From NCBI GenBank assembly GCA_964291465.2, contig OZ219930.1:62001-126000 (forward strand): DNA of 64,000 nucleotides, in the 5' to 3' direction. Position 1 is the first letter of the stretch, and every line of letters starts with the position of its first letter. Source of the stretch: JAGWBJ01 sp964291465. Its GTDB lineage: Bacteria > Chloroflexota > Dehalococcoidia > Lucifugimonadales > JAGWBF01. The position numbers and the translations under genes were made by a program. Below the pieces are notes generated by a model. It was not told where the DNA came from and searched no databases. It saw only the letters and a list, made by a program, of their open reading frames with translations. Shown here in pieces: positions 1 to 8,253 of this stretch.

Positions 1-983
1 TGGCCGCCGTCCCATCCACGGACGACCGAGTACTCCTCGGTCCGGCCCTTGGGGAGGACGCCGCCCTTATCGACATGGGCGACCGAATACTGGTGGCCAA
101 GTCCGACCCCATAACCTTCGCCTCGGATCTGATCGGCTGGTACGCGGTGCACGTCAACGCCAACGACGTGGCCTGCTCCGGCGCCACCCCCCGGTGGTTC
201 CTGGCCACCCTGCTGGCTCCCCAGGGTTTCGAGGAAGCCCAGGCCGAGGCCGTTTTCGGCCAGCTGCTGGAGGCCTGTCAGTCCCTGGGGATCACTCTGG
301 TGGGAGGCCACAGCGAGATAACCGCTACCGTCGAGCGCCCAGTCATCGCCGGATTCATGCTGGGGGAAGTAGACAAGGGCAAGCAGATAACGACCCGGGG
401 GGCGATGGAGGGTGACAGCATCGTAGTCACCAAGGGCGTCGCCATAGAGGGCGCCGCCCTCCTGGCCAGAGATGCTCCGGATGATCTGGAGCAGGCCGGT
501 GTCGCTGCGGAGACCGTCTCCAGGACCAGGGACCTGCTGTTGTCCCCGGGCATCAGCGTGGTGCGGGACGCCCTGGTGGCTTGCGCTGCGGCGGAGGTAC
601 ACTCCCTCCACGACCCCACCGAGGGAGGGCTGGCCACGGGCCTGGCGGAGGTGGCCCGCGCCGCCGGAGTGGGATTGGCGGTGGAGGAGGGCAGCATCCC
701 GGTCCTTCCCGAGTGCCTGGAGGTCTGCGAGGCCCTGGGCCTGGACCCCCTGGGCCTGCTGGCCTCGGGGGCGTTGCTGGTCACCCTGGCGCCCGAGAAC
801 GTGCCCGCGCTGGTGACCGCCCTGGAGCGGGAGGGCATCGACGCCTACGAGATCGGCCACGTCACCGGCCCCGAAGAGGGCGTCAGCATGATAAGCACCA
901 CCGCCCACGAGCTGGTCCCCCTGCCGACCTTCGAGCGCGACGAGCTGGCCAGGTGGTTCGACCGGAAGTCAGAGAACCGCTAA
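1..983 (+). CDS. AIR synthase-related (PurM/HypE-like) protein, 5' partial
   Basis: The reading frame is open from base 3 of the window, so the gene starts upstream. The visible part begins with a GEDAA motif, which is the N-terminal nucleotide-binding signature of the PurM/HypE/SelD superfamily, followed by KSDP and the NANDVA segment. The second half has the DPTEGGLATGL motif typical of the C-terminal AIRS domain. Family members bind ATP and phosphorylate or activate a carbonyl substrate. The HypE C-terminal cysteine tail is absent and no other hydrogenase maturation gene is visible, so a hydrogenase role is not supported. The stop overlaps the convergent dehydratase gene by four bases. Confidence 0.8.
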   Translation, partial: AAVPSTDDRVLLGPALGEDAALIDMGDRILVAKSDPITFASDLIGWYAVHVNANDVACSGATPRWFLATLLAPQGFEEAQAEAVFGQLLEACQSLGITLVGGHSEITATVERPVIAGFMLGEVDKGKQITTRGAMEGDSIVVTKGVAIEGAALLARDAPDDLEQAGVAAETVSRTRDLLLSPGISVVRDALVACAAAEVHSLHDPTEGGLATGLAEVARAAGVGLAVEEGSIPVLPECLEVCEALGLDPLGLLASGALLVTLAPENVPALVTALEREGIDAYEIGHVTGPEEGVSMISTTAHELVPLPTFERDELARWFDRKSENR

Positions 984-1951
984 ACCGGCCCTCGGTATTC
1001 CTCCAACGCCTCCCGCAGCTGCTCCAACGTGATGTTCCCGCCGGTGACGATGGCCGCCACCTTCTTGCCCTGGAGGTGCTCCTTCTGCTTGATGACGCCG
1101 GCCACGGAGGCGGCCCCCGCCGCCTCGGCCAGGGTGTGAGCCTTCTCCACCAGGACGGCGATGGCCCGGCGGATCTCCTCGTCATCCACCAGCAGGAAGT
1201 CGTCCAGCATGTCCCAAAGGATCCCCTGGGTCAGCTCGTAGGCGTTGGCCGTGGCCAGCCCCTCGGCGATGGACTTCATCGGGGCCTCGAGGATGCGGCG
1301 CTCCTTCCACGACAGGTAGCCCGCGGGGGCCTGGGCCGACTGGACGGCGATCACCTTGATGGCCGGGTTGACGGCCTTGGCGACGATGCACGCCCCGCTG
1401 GCCCCGCTGCCGCCGCCCAGGGGCACGAATATGTACTCCACGTCCGGGAACTCCTCGATGATCTCCAGGGTCTCCGTAGCGACCCCCGCCACCAGCAGGG
1501 GCTCGTTCACGGCGTGGACGTACCGGTACCCCTCCTCCTTGGCCAGCCGCTCGCAGTGCTGCCGGGCCTCGTCGAAGTGGGCGCCGTGGAAGACTATCTC
1601 GGCTCCCAGGTTCTTCATGGACCGCACCTTCAGCGGGTTGGCGTTCTCCGGCAGGCCGATGACCGCCCTGGCGCCGAACACCCGGCAGGCGTAGGCGATG
1701 GACTGGCCATGGTTGCCCGACGAGGCGGTTATCAGGCCCCTGTCCCGCTCCTCCTGGCTCATGTGGGCCAGGAGGTTTATGCCGCCGCGCGCCTTGAACG
1801 ACCCCAGCGGGTGGTGGTTCTCGTGCTTCAGACGGACCTCGGCGCCAACGCTCTCGCTCAGCGCCGCGTAGTGGTGCAGCGGCGTGCGCGCCACGTACGG
1901 CGCGATGGTGTGCCGGGCTTCCAGTACGTCCCGAAAAGTGGGCCTTTCCAT
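980..1951 (-). CDS. Threonine/serine dehydratase-like PLP enzyme
   Basis: This 323-residue fold type II PLP enzyme resembles catabolic threonine dehydratase and serine racemase. K53 in GSFKARG is the Schiff-base lysine, SSGNHGQ (77-83) binds the substrate carboxylate, and GGGSG (179-183) is the phosphate-binding loop. It has no C-terminal ACT regulatory domain, which fits a catabolic (TdcB-like) rather than a biosynthetic enzyme. Expected chemistry is beta-elimination of Thr or Ser to a 2-oxoacid and ammonia. The 2-oxoacid product could link to the ferredoxin oxidoreductase operon a few genes away, but that link is inference. The flavin monooxygenase lies 10 bases upstream on the same strand, so the two are probably cotranscribed. 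Confidence 0.85.
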   Translation of the reverse strand: MERPTFRDVLEARHTIAPYVARTPLHHYAALSESVGAEVRLKHENHHPLGSFKARGGINLLAHMSQEERDRGLITASSGNHGQSIAYACRVFGARAVIGLPENANPLKVRSMKNLGAEIVFHGAHFDEARQHCERLAKEEGYRYVHAVNEPLLVAGVATETLEIIEEFPDVEYIFVPLGGGSGASGACIVAKAVNPAIKVIAVQSAQAPAGYLSWKERRILEAPMKSIAEGLATANAYELTQGILWDMLDDFLLVDDEEIRRAIAVLVEKAHTLAEAAGAASVAGVIKQKEHLQGKKVAAIVTGGNITLEQLREALEEYRGPV

Positions 1952-1961
1952 CCTGTCCCCC

Positions 1962-3167
1962 TTACTCTTCTCCGAAGAACCGCCTTCGGACGGTCTCGTC
2001 CGCCGGGTGGTCCGGGCCGGTTATGAAGGTGTCCGGGCGCCGGGTGCGGTCCTCTTTCCACAGTGGCAGGGCCCTGGCCCTCAGCGCGTCCGCCTCCGAC
2101 CCCGTTCCCAACAGCATCCGGCTGTTCCAGTCCTCCATCTTGTGGAGCACTTCATAGTAGGCGTCGTGGTCCGACGCGTAGGCGTGGCCGGCCGCGTCCC
2201 AGTCGTCTTCCGCCAGCAGCCTGTCCCGCAGCAGCCGGGCGTCTCGCAGGGCCATAGAGAGGCCCTGGCCCCACGTCGGGTCGCTGGCGGCGGCGGCGTC
2301 CCCTATCAGGGCCACGCCGTCGTCGAAGGGGTGCTTCACCCAGGTCGGCGCCCCGTCGAAGGTCGCCAGGGGCCCCGCCGCCCGTGCCTGCGCGTACGGC
2401 TCCCCGGGCGCTCCGGTGTCCACCGAGTCCTTTACGAATCGCTCCAGGTCCCCGTCTCCGCTCAGGCGGTACGCCGACGCGCTGGGGTAGCAGACGTAGG
2501 CCCGTACCCGGCCGCTTCCCTGGGGAAACAGCAGGACGCTGCGGCCTATGCCCGAGCTCAGGAAGAAGTGGGCCGCCCCGTCGTCCACGGGCATGTCGTC
2601 GTATAGCACCCCGGCGATCAGGTTGTGGTCCCGGTCCTGCCGGGCCCGAAACCCGGCCCATGTCCTGACCCTGGACGCCCTCCCGTCGGCGCCGACTACC
2701 AGCCGGGCCCGGACGTCGCTCCTGCGGCCGTTCACGTCGACCACCACCGAGGGACTAGCTCCCGGTCTCACCTCCACCGCCCTGGCCCCGCGACTCACCT
2801 TCGCCCCGGCCAGCGCCGCCCACGCGACCATCGCATCCTGCATCCGGGGGTGGTAGAAGGTGACCACGGGGGCCCGCTGGGGAGTGACCCTGGGCAGGTC
2901 CACGTGGGAGGTGCGCTTTTGCCCGTGGTAGTTGTCCCACCAGGCGAGGCGATGGCCGGCGGAGTCCATGATGGCGTCGTATATGCCCAGCCGCCGGGCC
3001 TCGGCAACCCCCCAGGGCATCAGCGCCTCGCCCCTCACCCGGTCGCGGAAGGCCGTCTCCGCCTCCAGGACCAGCACCCGGGCGCCCTTGCGGGCCATCG
3101 CCCCGGCCACGGCGCAGCCACCCAACCCACCTCCCACGGTGATGATGTCATAGCTCTTGGAAGTCAC
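1962..3167 (-). CDS. FAD-dependent monooxygenase / geranylgeranyl reductase-like
   Basis: This 401-residue protein has the group A flavoprotein (PHBH fold) layout. It shows a GGGLGG dinucleotide-binding motif at residues 12-17, an E at the end of the second strand (VLVLEAE), the GADGR motif mid-protein, and a C-terminal GDAAAASDPTWGQG segment that contacts the FAD phosphates and ribose. Such enzymes hydroxylate aromatic or isoprenoid substrates or reduce prenyl chains; the substrate cannot be read from sequence. No membrane anchor is seen. It is the upstream partner of the dehydratase gene. About 230 bases with no gene separate it from the aminotransferase. Confidence 0.8.
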   Translation of the reverse strand: MTSKSYDIITVGGGLGGCAVAGAMARKGARVLVLEAETAFRDRVRGEALMPWGVAEARRLGIYDAIMDSAGHRLAWWDNYHGQKRTSHVDLPRVTPQRAPVVTFYHPRMQDAMVAWAALAGAKVSRGARAVEVRPGASPSVVVDVNGRRSDVRARLVVGADGRASRVRTWAGFRARQDRDHNLIAGVLYDDMPVDDGAAHFFLSSGIGRSVLLFPQGSGRVRAYVCYPSASAYRLSGDGDLERFVKDSVDTGAPGEPYAQARAAGPLATFDGAPTWVKHPFDDGVALIGDAAAASDPTWGQGLSMALRDARLLRDRLLAEDDWDAAGHAYASDHDAYYEVLHKMEDWNSRMLLGTGSEADALRARALPLWKEDRTRRPDTFITGPDHPADETVRRRFFGEE

Positions 3168-3296
3168 CTAGCGTCTCGCGTGGGGCCCGGACTGGGGCCC
3201 CTGCACACTATAACCCACGCCGGCCGTGTCCCATCGACTGCAATCGGGACGGGAACGGTCGGCTCAGTCCCTCATCGGTCCGGCCCCCGAGGTCCG

Positions 3297-3342
3297 TACG
3301 GGGCCAGAGGCATGGGTGTTTTCGGACCGACGTTATGTCAAT
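3297..3342. repeat. Short dispersed repeat, copy 1
   Basis: This intergenic stretch resembles 42453-42506. Both hold a TACGGGG-x-CAG word followed by a 31-base block that begins ATGGG, contains ACGTTATGT and ends AAT; 23 of 31 positions match by eye. Both copies lie at or just beyond the 3' end of a minus-strand gene. The function is unknown and the match could be a decayed element. Confidence 0.35.
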
Positions 3343-3397
3343 CGCCCGGAGGTACATGGCCCTGACCCGGCCCGGCTGAGGACGGCGGCCTCAGCGG

Positions 3398-4774
3398 CTA
3401 CATGGTGGTCTGCAGCTCCGCTATGGAGTCCCCTATGGCCTTGACCAGGAAGTCGATCTCGTCCTTGGTCACGCACAGGGGAGGCGAGATGGGAACGATG
3501 TCGCCGAACCGCCCCAGCAGCCCGTGCCTGGCCACTATGGGAGTCAGCTTCTCGGCCAGCTTGTCCTCCGGGGCGAACTTCTCCCTGGTGTCCCGGTTCT
3601 TGACCAGCTCCACGCCGCAGATCAGGCCCTTGCCGCCGCGCACGTCCCCCACGATGGGGTACTCGTACAGGGTCTGGAGGCTCTCGAACAGGTAGTCCCC
3701 CATCCGCGCCGAGTTCTCCACCATCCCCTCGTTCTCCATGATCTCCAGGTTGGCCAGACCCGCGGCACAGCAGGCCGGGTTCCCTCCGAAGGTGATCAGA
3801 TGCCGGAAGGTGCTGTCGGCGTCGCCGGAGAAGGCGTCGGCCACCTTCTTGGTCGCGATGGTCCCGCCGATGGGCAGGTACCCGCTGGTCATCGCCTTGG
3901 CCACGGTGAATATGTCGGGAGTCACGTCCCAGTGCTCGGTGGCGAACATCTTCCCGGTCCGCCCGAACCCGGTGATCACCTCGTCGCATATCATCAGCAC
4001 GCCGTGCTTGTCGCATATCTCCCGGATGGTCGGCCAGTACTCGGGATGGGGAACGTGAATGCCGGCCGCGGCCGAGATGGGCTCCCCGATGAAGGCCGCC
4101 ACGGAGGCTGGGCCCTCGTGCTCTATGGCGCGGCCCACGTCCTGGGCGCACTCCAGGTTGCAGCCGCCCCTGTCGCGACAGAATGTGCAACGGTACTCGT
4201 TGGGCTGGGCCACGTGGATGTTCCCAGGCACCAGAGGTCCGAAGGAGTTCCCTGGCGGGGGAGCCCCGCCCCCGCCAAGGCTGATGCAGCCGTGGGTCGC
4301 GCCGTGATAGGAACCCCTCCTGCTGATCACCTTCCAGCGCCCCGGCTCACCCCTGTTGTTGTGGTACTGCTTGGCCATCTTCAACGCGGTCTCCACCGCC
4401 TCGGAGCCCCCGCTAACGAAGAAGACCCGGGACTCCTTGTCGGGCGCCAGGCTGGCCACCTTGGCCGCCAGGTTGACGGTGGCCGGGCTGACGGTGCCCC
4501 CGGGGGTGTAGCTGACGTCCAGCATCTGCCGGTAGACGGCGTCGGCGATCTCCCGGCGGCCGTGGCCGATGTTCTTCAGCCACATGCCGGCCAGGGTATC
4601 GAACCACCGCTCCCCCTCCGCGTCCACTATCCACGAGCCCTCGGCGCTGGCGACCAGCCTGATGCCCATATCCCCGAACATGTCGCCGATCTGCCGGGCG
4701 TGGGGCCAGAAATGGGCTGACGCCAGGTCCTGAAGCTCCTCGATCTCGTCGCCCCGTAGCTTGCTCTCTACCAT
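3398..4774 (-). CDS. Class III PLP aminotransferase (glyoxylate/pyruvate type)
   Basis: This 458-residue enzyme has the class III hallmarks: SGGSEA (121-126) at the PLP phosphate, CDEV with D264 for the pyridine nitrogen, and the catalytic K293 in AKAMTSGYLPIGG. A four-cysteine stretch (C196, C199, C205, C209) sits where several omega-aminotransferases of this family have a Cys-rich insert. Members transfer amino groups from amines or omega-amino acids to pyruvate or glyoxylate. It is the last gene of the GntR/oxidoreductase operon, 84 bases after the beta subunit. If that complex oxidises oxalate, an alanine:glyoxylate-type role would fit, but the substrate is inferred. A strong RBS (GGGAGGCGGG) precedes the ATG. 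Confidence 0.85.
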   Translation of the reverse strand: MVESKLRGDEIEELQDLASAHFWPHARQIGDMFGDMGIRLVASAEGSWIVDAEGERWFDTLAGMWLKNIGHGRREIADAVYRQMLDVSYTPGGTVSPATVNLAAKVASLAPDKESRVFFVSGGSEAVETALKMAKQYHNNRGEPGRWKVISRRGSYHGATHGCISLGGGGAPPPGNSFGPLVPGNIHVAQPNEYRCTFCRDRGGCNLECAQDVGRAIEHEGPASVAAFIGEPISAAAGIHVPHPEYWPTIREICDKHGVLMICDEVITGFGRTGKMFATEHWDVTPDIFTVAKAMTSGYLPIGGTIATKKVADAFSGDADSTFRHLITFGGNPACCAAGLANLEIMENEGMVENSARMGDYLFESLQTLYEYPIVGDVRGGKGLICGVELVKNRDTREKFAPEDKLAEKLTPIVARHGLLGRFGDIVPISPPLCVTKDEIDFLVKAIGDSIAELQTTM

Positions 4775-4803
4775 GGTCCCGCCTCCCTGCCGGATATGAA
4801 CCC

Positions 4804-4830
4804 GACCTTCCCCCTTTAGAGAGGAAGGCC
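4804..4830 (-). other. Intercistronic hairpin
   Basis: An imperfect 8-bp inverted repeat (GACCTTCC / GGAAGGCC, one mismatch, 11-base loop) lies between the oxidoreductase beta gene and the aminotransferase gene. No T-run follows on the minus strand, so it is more likely an mRNA processing or stability hairpin than an intrinsic terminator. The evidence is weak. Confidence 0.3.
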
Positions 4831-4858
4831 GGTAAGCTTCTGTCCAATGGAGTGGCCG

Positions 4859-5848
4859 TCACTCCTCCTTGATGTTTATGGGAATGATCCCGGGGCCCCA
4901 CCACCGCTCCCACATCTCGTCCACCTTGTCCTGGACGTACTTGGTGTCCTCGGGGGTGAAGTGGGCGAAGCGGCCCTGGCGGACCAGGTACTCCTCCACC
5001 GGCTTGCGCCGCCTCATGCCCTTGGCGATGGCCTTGGAGGGGCCGTTGAGGATCAGCTCCCCGTCGATGATCTCGTACAGCACCCACAGGCCCGTCTCTA
5101 CCGACAGCATCCCAAGCTCGTGGGAGAACTTGGGGTCGTAGTCCCAGCCCTTGGGGCACGGGTCGATGCTGTGGATGAACGTGGGCCCTCCGATGGTCAG
5201 GGAACGCCGCACCTTGTTGGTCATGTCCAGCCCGTAGGAGCCGCAGGCCGTGGCCAGGTAGCGGCACTCGGGGTGCCCTGCCGCCAGCATTGGCACCATG
5301 TTCTTCTTCCACCGGGTGTTCATGATGCGCTTCACCTTGCCCGGAGGGCTGAAGGTGGAGTTCGCCCCCCACGGGGAGCCGCCCGACACCTGGATGTCCG
5401 TGTTGGCGTACGACTCGTTGTCGTACAGGAGCACCAGGTGGTTGTACTCCGGGTGGGTCAGGGAGGCGGAGATGGCCGAGAGGCCCATGTCCATGCCGCC
5501 GCCGTCGCCGCAGAAGGCGATGACGTTGATGGGCTCGTCCTTCATCTTGCCCTTGCGCATCAGCGCCTTCAGTCCGGCGGCGGTGCCCGTAGCCGCCGAG
5601 CCCGAGGACCCGAGCTGGGTGTGCATCCACGGCACGACCCAGGGCGTCGTGTAGTACGTGGTGTTGGCCACGTACATGCAGCCGGTGCTGCCCACCACGA
5701 TGGTCCTGTCTCCCGAGGCCTTGACCATGAGCCGCATCACCAGCGCCGACTCGCACCCCTGGCACGTCCGGTGGCCGGACGTGAACATCTCCTCGATGGG
5801 TATGTTCTTGACTCCCTTTACGATTGGCAGGTCCACCATCTGAGTCAT
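4859..5848 (-). CDS. 2-oxoacid:ferredoxin oxidoreductase beta subunit (candidate oxalate oxidoreductase)
   Basis: The ThDP-binding beta subunit has 329 residues. The ATG at 5848 was chosen over an upstream extension because AAGGAGG sits just before it and it lies two bases after the alpha-subunit stop. ThDP/Mg binding is visible as GDGGG (114-118) with the following NESYANT (144-150). Cysteines C29, C32, C57 and C231 match the four ligands of the beta-chain [4Fe-4S] cluster. The subunit works with alpha and gamma-delta to split a 2-oxoacid (or oxalate) and pass electrons to ferredoxin in the cytoplasm. The family call is secure; the substrate call rests on the alpha subunit. Confidence 0.88.
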   Translation of the reverse strand: MTQMVDLPIVKGVKNIPIEEMFTSGHRTCQGCESALVMRLMVKASGDRTIVVGSTGCMYVANTTYYTTPWVVPWMHTQLGSSGSAATGTAAGLKALMRKGKMKDEPINVIAFCGDGGGMDMGLSAISASLTHPEYNHLVLLYDNESYANTDIQVSGGSPWGANSTFSPPGKVKRIMNTRWKKNMVPMLAAGHPECRYLATACGSYGLDMTNKVRRSLTIGGPTFIHSIDPCPKGWDYDPKFSHELGMLSVETGLWVLYEIIDGELILNGPSKAIAKGMRRRKPVEEYLVRQGRFAHFTPEDTKYVQDKVDEMWERWWGPGIIPINIKEE

Positions 5849-5850
5849 CG

Positions 5851-7062
5851 CTACCTCCTTACCCCGATCCAGTGATTCTCCACCTCGACCTTGCCCGTCT
5901 CCAGGCCGTCCTTCAGTATCTGGAACATCAGAGTCACGTCGTTTACCCTGACCTCCCGGCCGCCCAGTCCGGCGATGAAGCTGAGCACCAGGGGGCGCTT
6001 CTCCAGCGGGTACAGCGCGGACCTCACCTCCTGGAACAGGGTCCCGCCGTTCGCGGGGGCTCCCAAGGAGTAGTCCCTGTCGATGACCCCGACGGCCTTG
6101 AACCGGGAGAGGCACTGCCTGATCTCCTCGGTGGCGAAGGGCCGGAACCACTTGATGCGCACGAACCCGACCTTCACGCCCTGCTCGCGCATCCTCCGCA
6201 CGGCCACGCGGACGGGCATCGCCAGAGTCCCCATTCCCACGAACACCACCTCGGCGTCGTCGGTCATGTACTCCTCGTAGAAGGGGCTAGGGTCCCCCCT
6301 GCCGAAGATGGACTTGAACTCCTCGTGGACCTCCTCGATCACTCCCTTGGAGCGGCGCATCGCCTCGTCCGTCTGCTTCCGGAGCTCCATCAGCCAGTCC
6401 TCGTTGACCTGGGGGGCGACGGTGATCGGGTTGTCCGGGTGAAGCTGCAGCTCTGCCCGGTCGTACTGGGGCAGGAACTTGTCCACCAGCGCCTGCTCGG
6501 GCACCCGCACTAACGCCTGGGAGTGGGTGAGGAAGGAGCCGTCGGTGCTGATGGCGCAGGGCAGGAACACCCGCCGGTCCTCGGCAATCCTCCAGGCCAT
6601 AAGGGCCGTGTCGAAGGCCTCCTGCGCCGTCGCCACCCAGTTGAGCATCCAGCCCAGGTCCCGGACCGCCAGCGCGTCGTTGTGTTCCACGCCGAAGGCC
6701 CCCGGGTCGTCCAGGGCCCTGTTCCCCACCATGGCCACCACCGGCAGCCGCAGCCCTGCGGTCACCGTTATCGCCTCGAAGGCGTAGAACCACCCCACGC
6801 CGCTGGACCCGCAGAAGACCCGGGCCCCCACGGAGCTGGCGTGCTTCACGATCTCGAACTGGGAGTGCTCGCTCTCGGCAACGATGAATTCGCAGTCCAG
6901 CTCCCCGTCGGCCACCAGCTTGGACACGTACTGCATCACCGTGTCGTAGGGACGGATGGGGTAGGCGGTGATGACGTCCACGTCCGCCATCGCACAGGCG
7001 ATGGCGATGGCCTCGCTACCGCTTATAAGCTCCTCTCGCTCTACGGTCTGTGCGGTTGCCAT
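5851..7062 (-). CDS. 2-oxoacid:ferredoxin oxidoreductase alpha subunit, oxalate oxidoreductase-type signature
   Basis: This 403-residue alpha chain has domain I (pyrimidine-binding) about 12-230 and domain II about 255-375. Where pyruvate oxidoreductases have YPITPS, this protein reads YPIRPYD (34-40), and the later loop reads GNRALDD with R115 and D118. From recall of the Moorella thermoacetica oxalate oxidoreductase structure, YPIRPYD, Arg109 and Asp112 are its substrate-pocket and switch-loop residues, and the spacing here is the same with an offset of 6. That supports oxalate (two CO2 plus two low-potential electrons) as the substrate. An uncharacterised small diacid or oxoacid remains possible. 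The start ATG overlaps the stop of the gamma-delta gene (TAATG), so translation is coupled. Confidence 0.78.
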   Translation of the reverse strand: MATAQTVEREELISGSEAIAIACAMADVDVITAYPIRPYDTVMQYVSKLVADGELDCEFIVAESEHSQFEIVKHASSVGARVFCGSSGVGWFYAFEAITVTAGLRLPVVAMVGNRALDDPGAFGVEHNDALAVRDLGWMLNWVATAQEAFDTALMAWRIAEDRRVFLPCAISTDGSFLTHSQALVRVPEQALVDKFLPQYDRAELQLHPDNPITVAPQVNEDWLMELRKQTDEAMRRSKGVIEEVHEEFKSIFGRGDPSPFYEEYMTDDAEVVFVGMGTLAMPVRVAVRRMREQGVKVGFVRIKWFRPFATEEIRQCLSRFKAVGVIDRDYSLGAPANGGTLFQEVRSALYPLEKRPLVLSFIAGLGGREVRVNDVTLMFQILKDGLETGKVEVENHWIGVRR

Positions 7063-8213
7063 TACACCTCCTCCATCTGGGCGATCTCTTCCTTGTACTG
7101 GCCCACGTGGTGGAAGCCGTGGGACCGGCTATCCTGCTTCTGCTCCTGGACCAGGTCTTTCATCCACTTGTTGTACTCGTCCTTGTTCTTCTGCCACGCC
7201 TCCCACTGGCTGGAGTTGTCGGTAAAGTGCTTCTCCCCCACCATGGTGACGCAGTCCGGTACGGGGCACACCGCCTCGCAGACCCCGCAGCCGCAGCAGG
7301 AGTCCATGTTGGCGTCGTAGAGGCCGTCGGGAGTCACGTCGAAGCAGGTGTCGGGGCACTGCAGCCAGCAGAGGGTGCACTTGATGCAGGTCTCGAAGTC
7401 GATGACCGGCCTCATGCTCCGGGTGCTGTACTTCTTGAAGTACGGGTTCCTCTTGGGCTCGTATCCCTCGCTCCCCTCACGGAAGCCGGTCCCCTGCTCG
7501 ATGCCCCGGATGACGATCCCTTCCTCCATGTTGGTCCACCCGGGCAGGTCGAAGCTGAAGGGGGTCTCCGAGTTGCCCTCGCCGGGCTCCACGACCCTGG
7601 TGTCCGTCCGGTCGTGGGCCTTGCGGGCCGAGTCGACCTTGACCTCGTCCTTCCACTGCTCGAGGATCGCCTCGGCCATCGAGTCGATGCTCACCAGCTC
7701 CGGGCACACCTTGGGAAGGGCCCCCAGGATGCGGGCGTCGGTGTGGTCGTCCTTGTACACCCACAGCCCGGAGAAGCTGACCGTGCCCTTCACCACTCCC
7801 AGCCTGTATGGGGCGTCCTTCTGGTGGGTGTCCCTTACGAGGTCGTCGCGCCCCTGCATCGAGGTGACCAGCACGGTGCCGTTGGTCTTGGTCAGCGCGT
7901 TGATGGGCTGGAGTCCGTACCAGCCCCACGACTCGACCCCCTTGCACAGGGTGTCGTCCACCACCACCGTAACGTCCACGTCCCCGGCCTCGTACATGGC
8001 CAGGTTCTCCTCCAACTCCTCCTGGGTGTCGGCCACCACGGCGAACCGCTTGGCGGGGATCCCGTTTCGCTCCGGGGAGTCGCCGTAGCGCCCGAACGCA
8101 AGGCCGACCTTGCCCTCCCTCCGGGCCGCAAATACGATACCCCTGGTTATGTTGGTGGCCAGGGTCTTTTGGAAGATCCCCCGGTAGACCACCTCCACAG
8201 CCACCTTGGTCAT
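7062..8213 (-). CDS. 2-oxoacid:ferredoxin oxidoreductase gamma-delta fusion subunit
   Basis: This 383-residue protein fuses two subunits that are often separate. Residues 1-190 form the gamma domain (NITRGIVFAARREGK start) and 265-325 the delta ferredoxin domain. Two [4Fe-4S] motifs are clear: C276, C279, C282, C286 and C306, C309, C312, C316. A linker of roughly 70 residues joins the parts, and a charged tail of about 55 residues follows the second cluster. The gamma-delta fusion and the order gamma-delta, alpha, beta match the arrangement recalled for Moorella oxalate oxidoreductase, whereas many pyruvate enzymes have split subunits or one long chain. It carries electrons from the beta-subunit cluster to ferredoxin. 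GAGGTGAGGG precedes the start. Confidence 0.85.
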   Translation of the reverse strand: MTKVAVEVVYRGIFQKTLATNITRGIVFAARREGKVGLAFGRYGDSPERNGIPAKRFAVVADTQEELEENLAMYEAGDVDVTVVVDDTLCKGVESWGWYGLQPINALTKTNGTVLVTSMQGRDDLVRDTHQKDAPYRLGVVKGTVSFSGLWVYKDDHTDARILGALPKVCPELVSIDSMAEAILEQWKDEVKVDSARKAHDRTDTRVVEPGEGNSETPFSFDLPGWTNMEEGIVIRGIEQGTGFREGSEGYEPKRNPYFKKYSTRSMRPVIDFETCIKCTLCWLQCPDTCFDVTPDGLYDANMDSCCGCGVCEAVCPVPDCVTMVGEKHFTDNSSQWEAWQKNKDEYNKWMKDLVQEQKQDSRSHGFHHVGQYKEEIAQMEEV

Positions 8214-8253
8214 GCCCTCACCTCCTAGATCTCTCTTATGTCTACTGCGACCA

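Noticed and set aside
1..983. HypE hydrogenase maturation protein
   Set aside because: The C-terminal HypE cysteine motif is missing and there are no hyp genes, so only the superfamily call is kept.
581..2026. Long alternative-frame and antisense open reading frames here and over most genes (for example 9858-12596 and 37490-39199)
   Set aside because: They lie opposite or out of frame with genes showing clear family motifs and are typical of high-GC DNA.
4859..6151. A 430-residue beta subunit starting further upstream
   Set aside because: The extension overlaps the alpha gene and has no family sequence; ATG 5848 has a perfect RBS and fits the family length.
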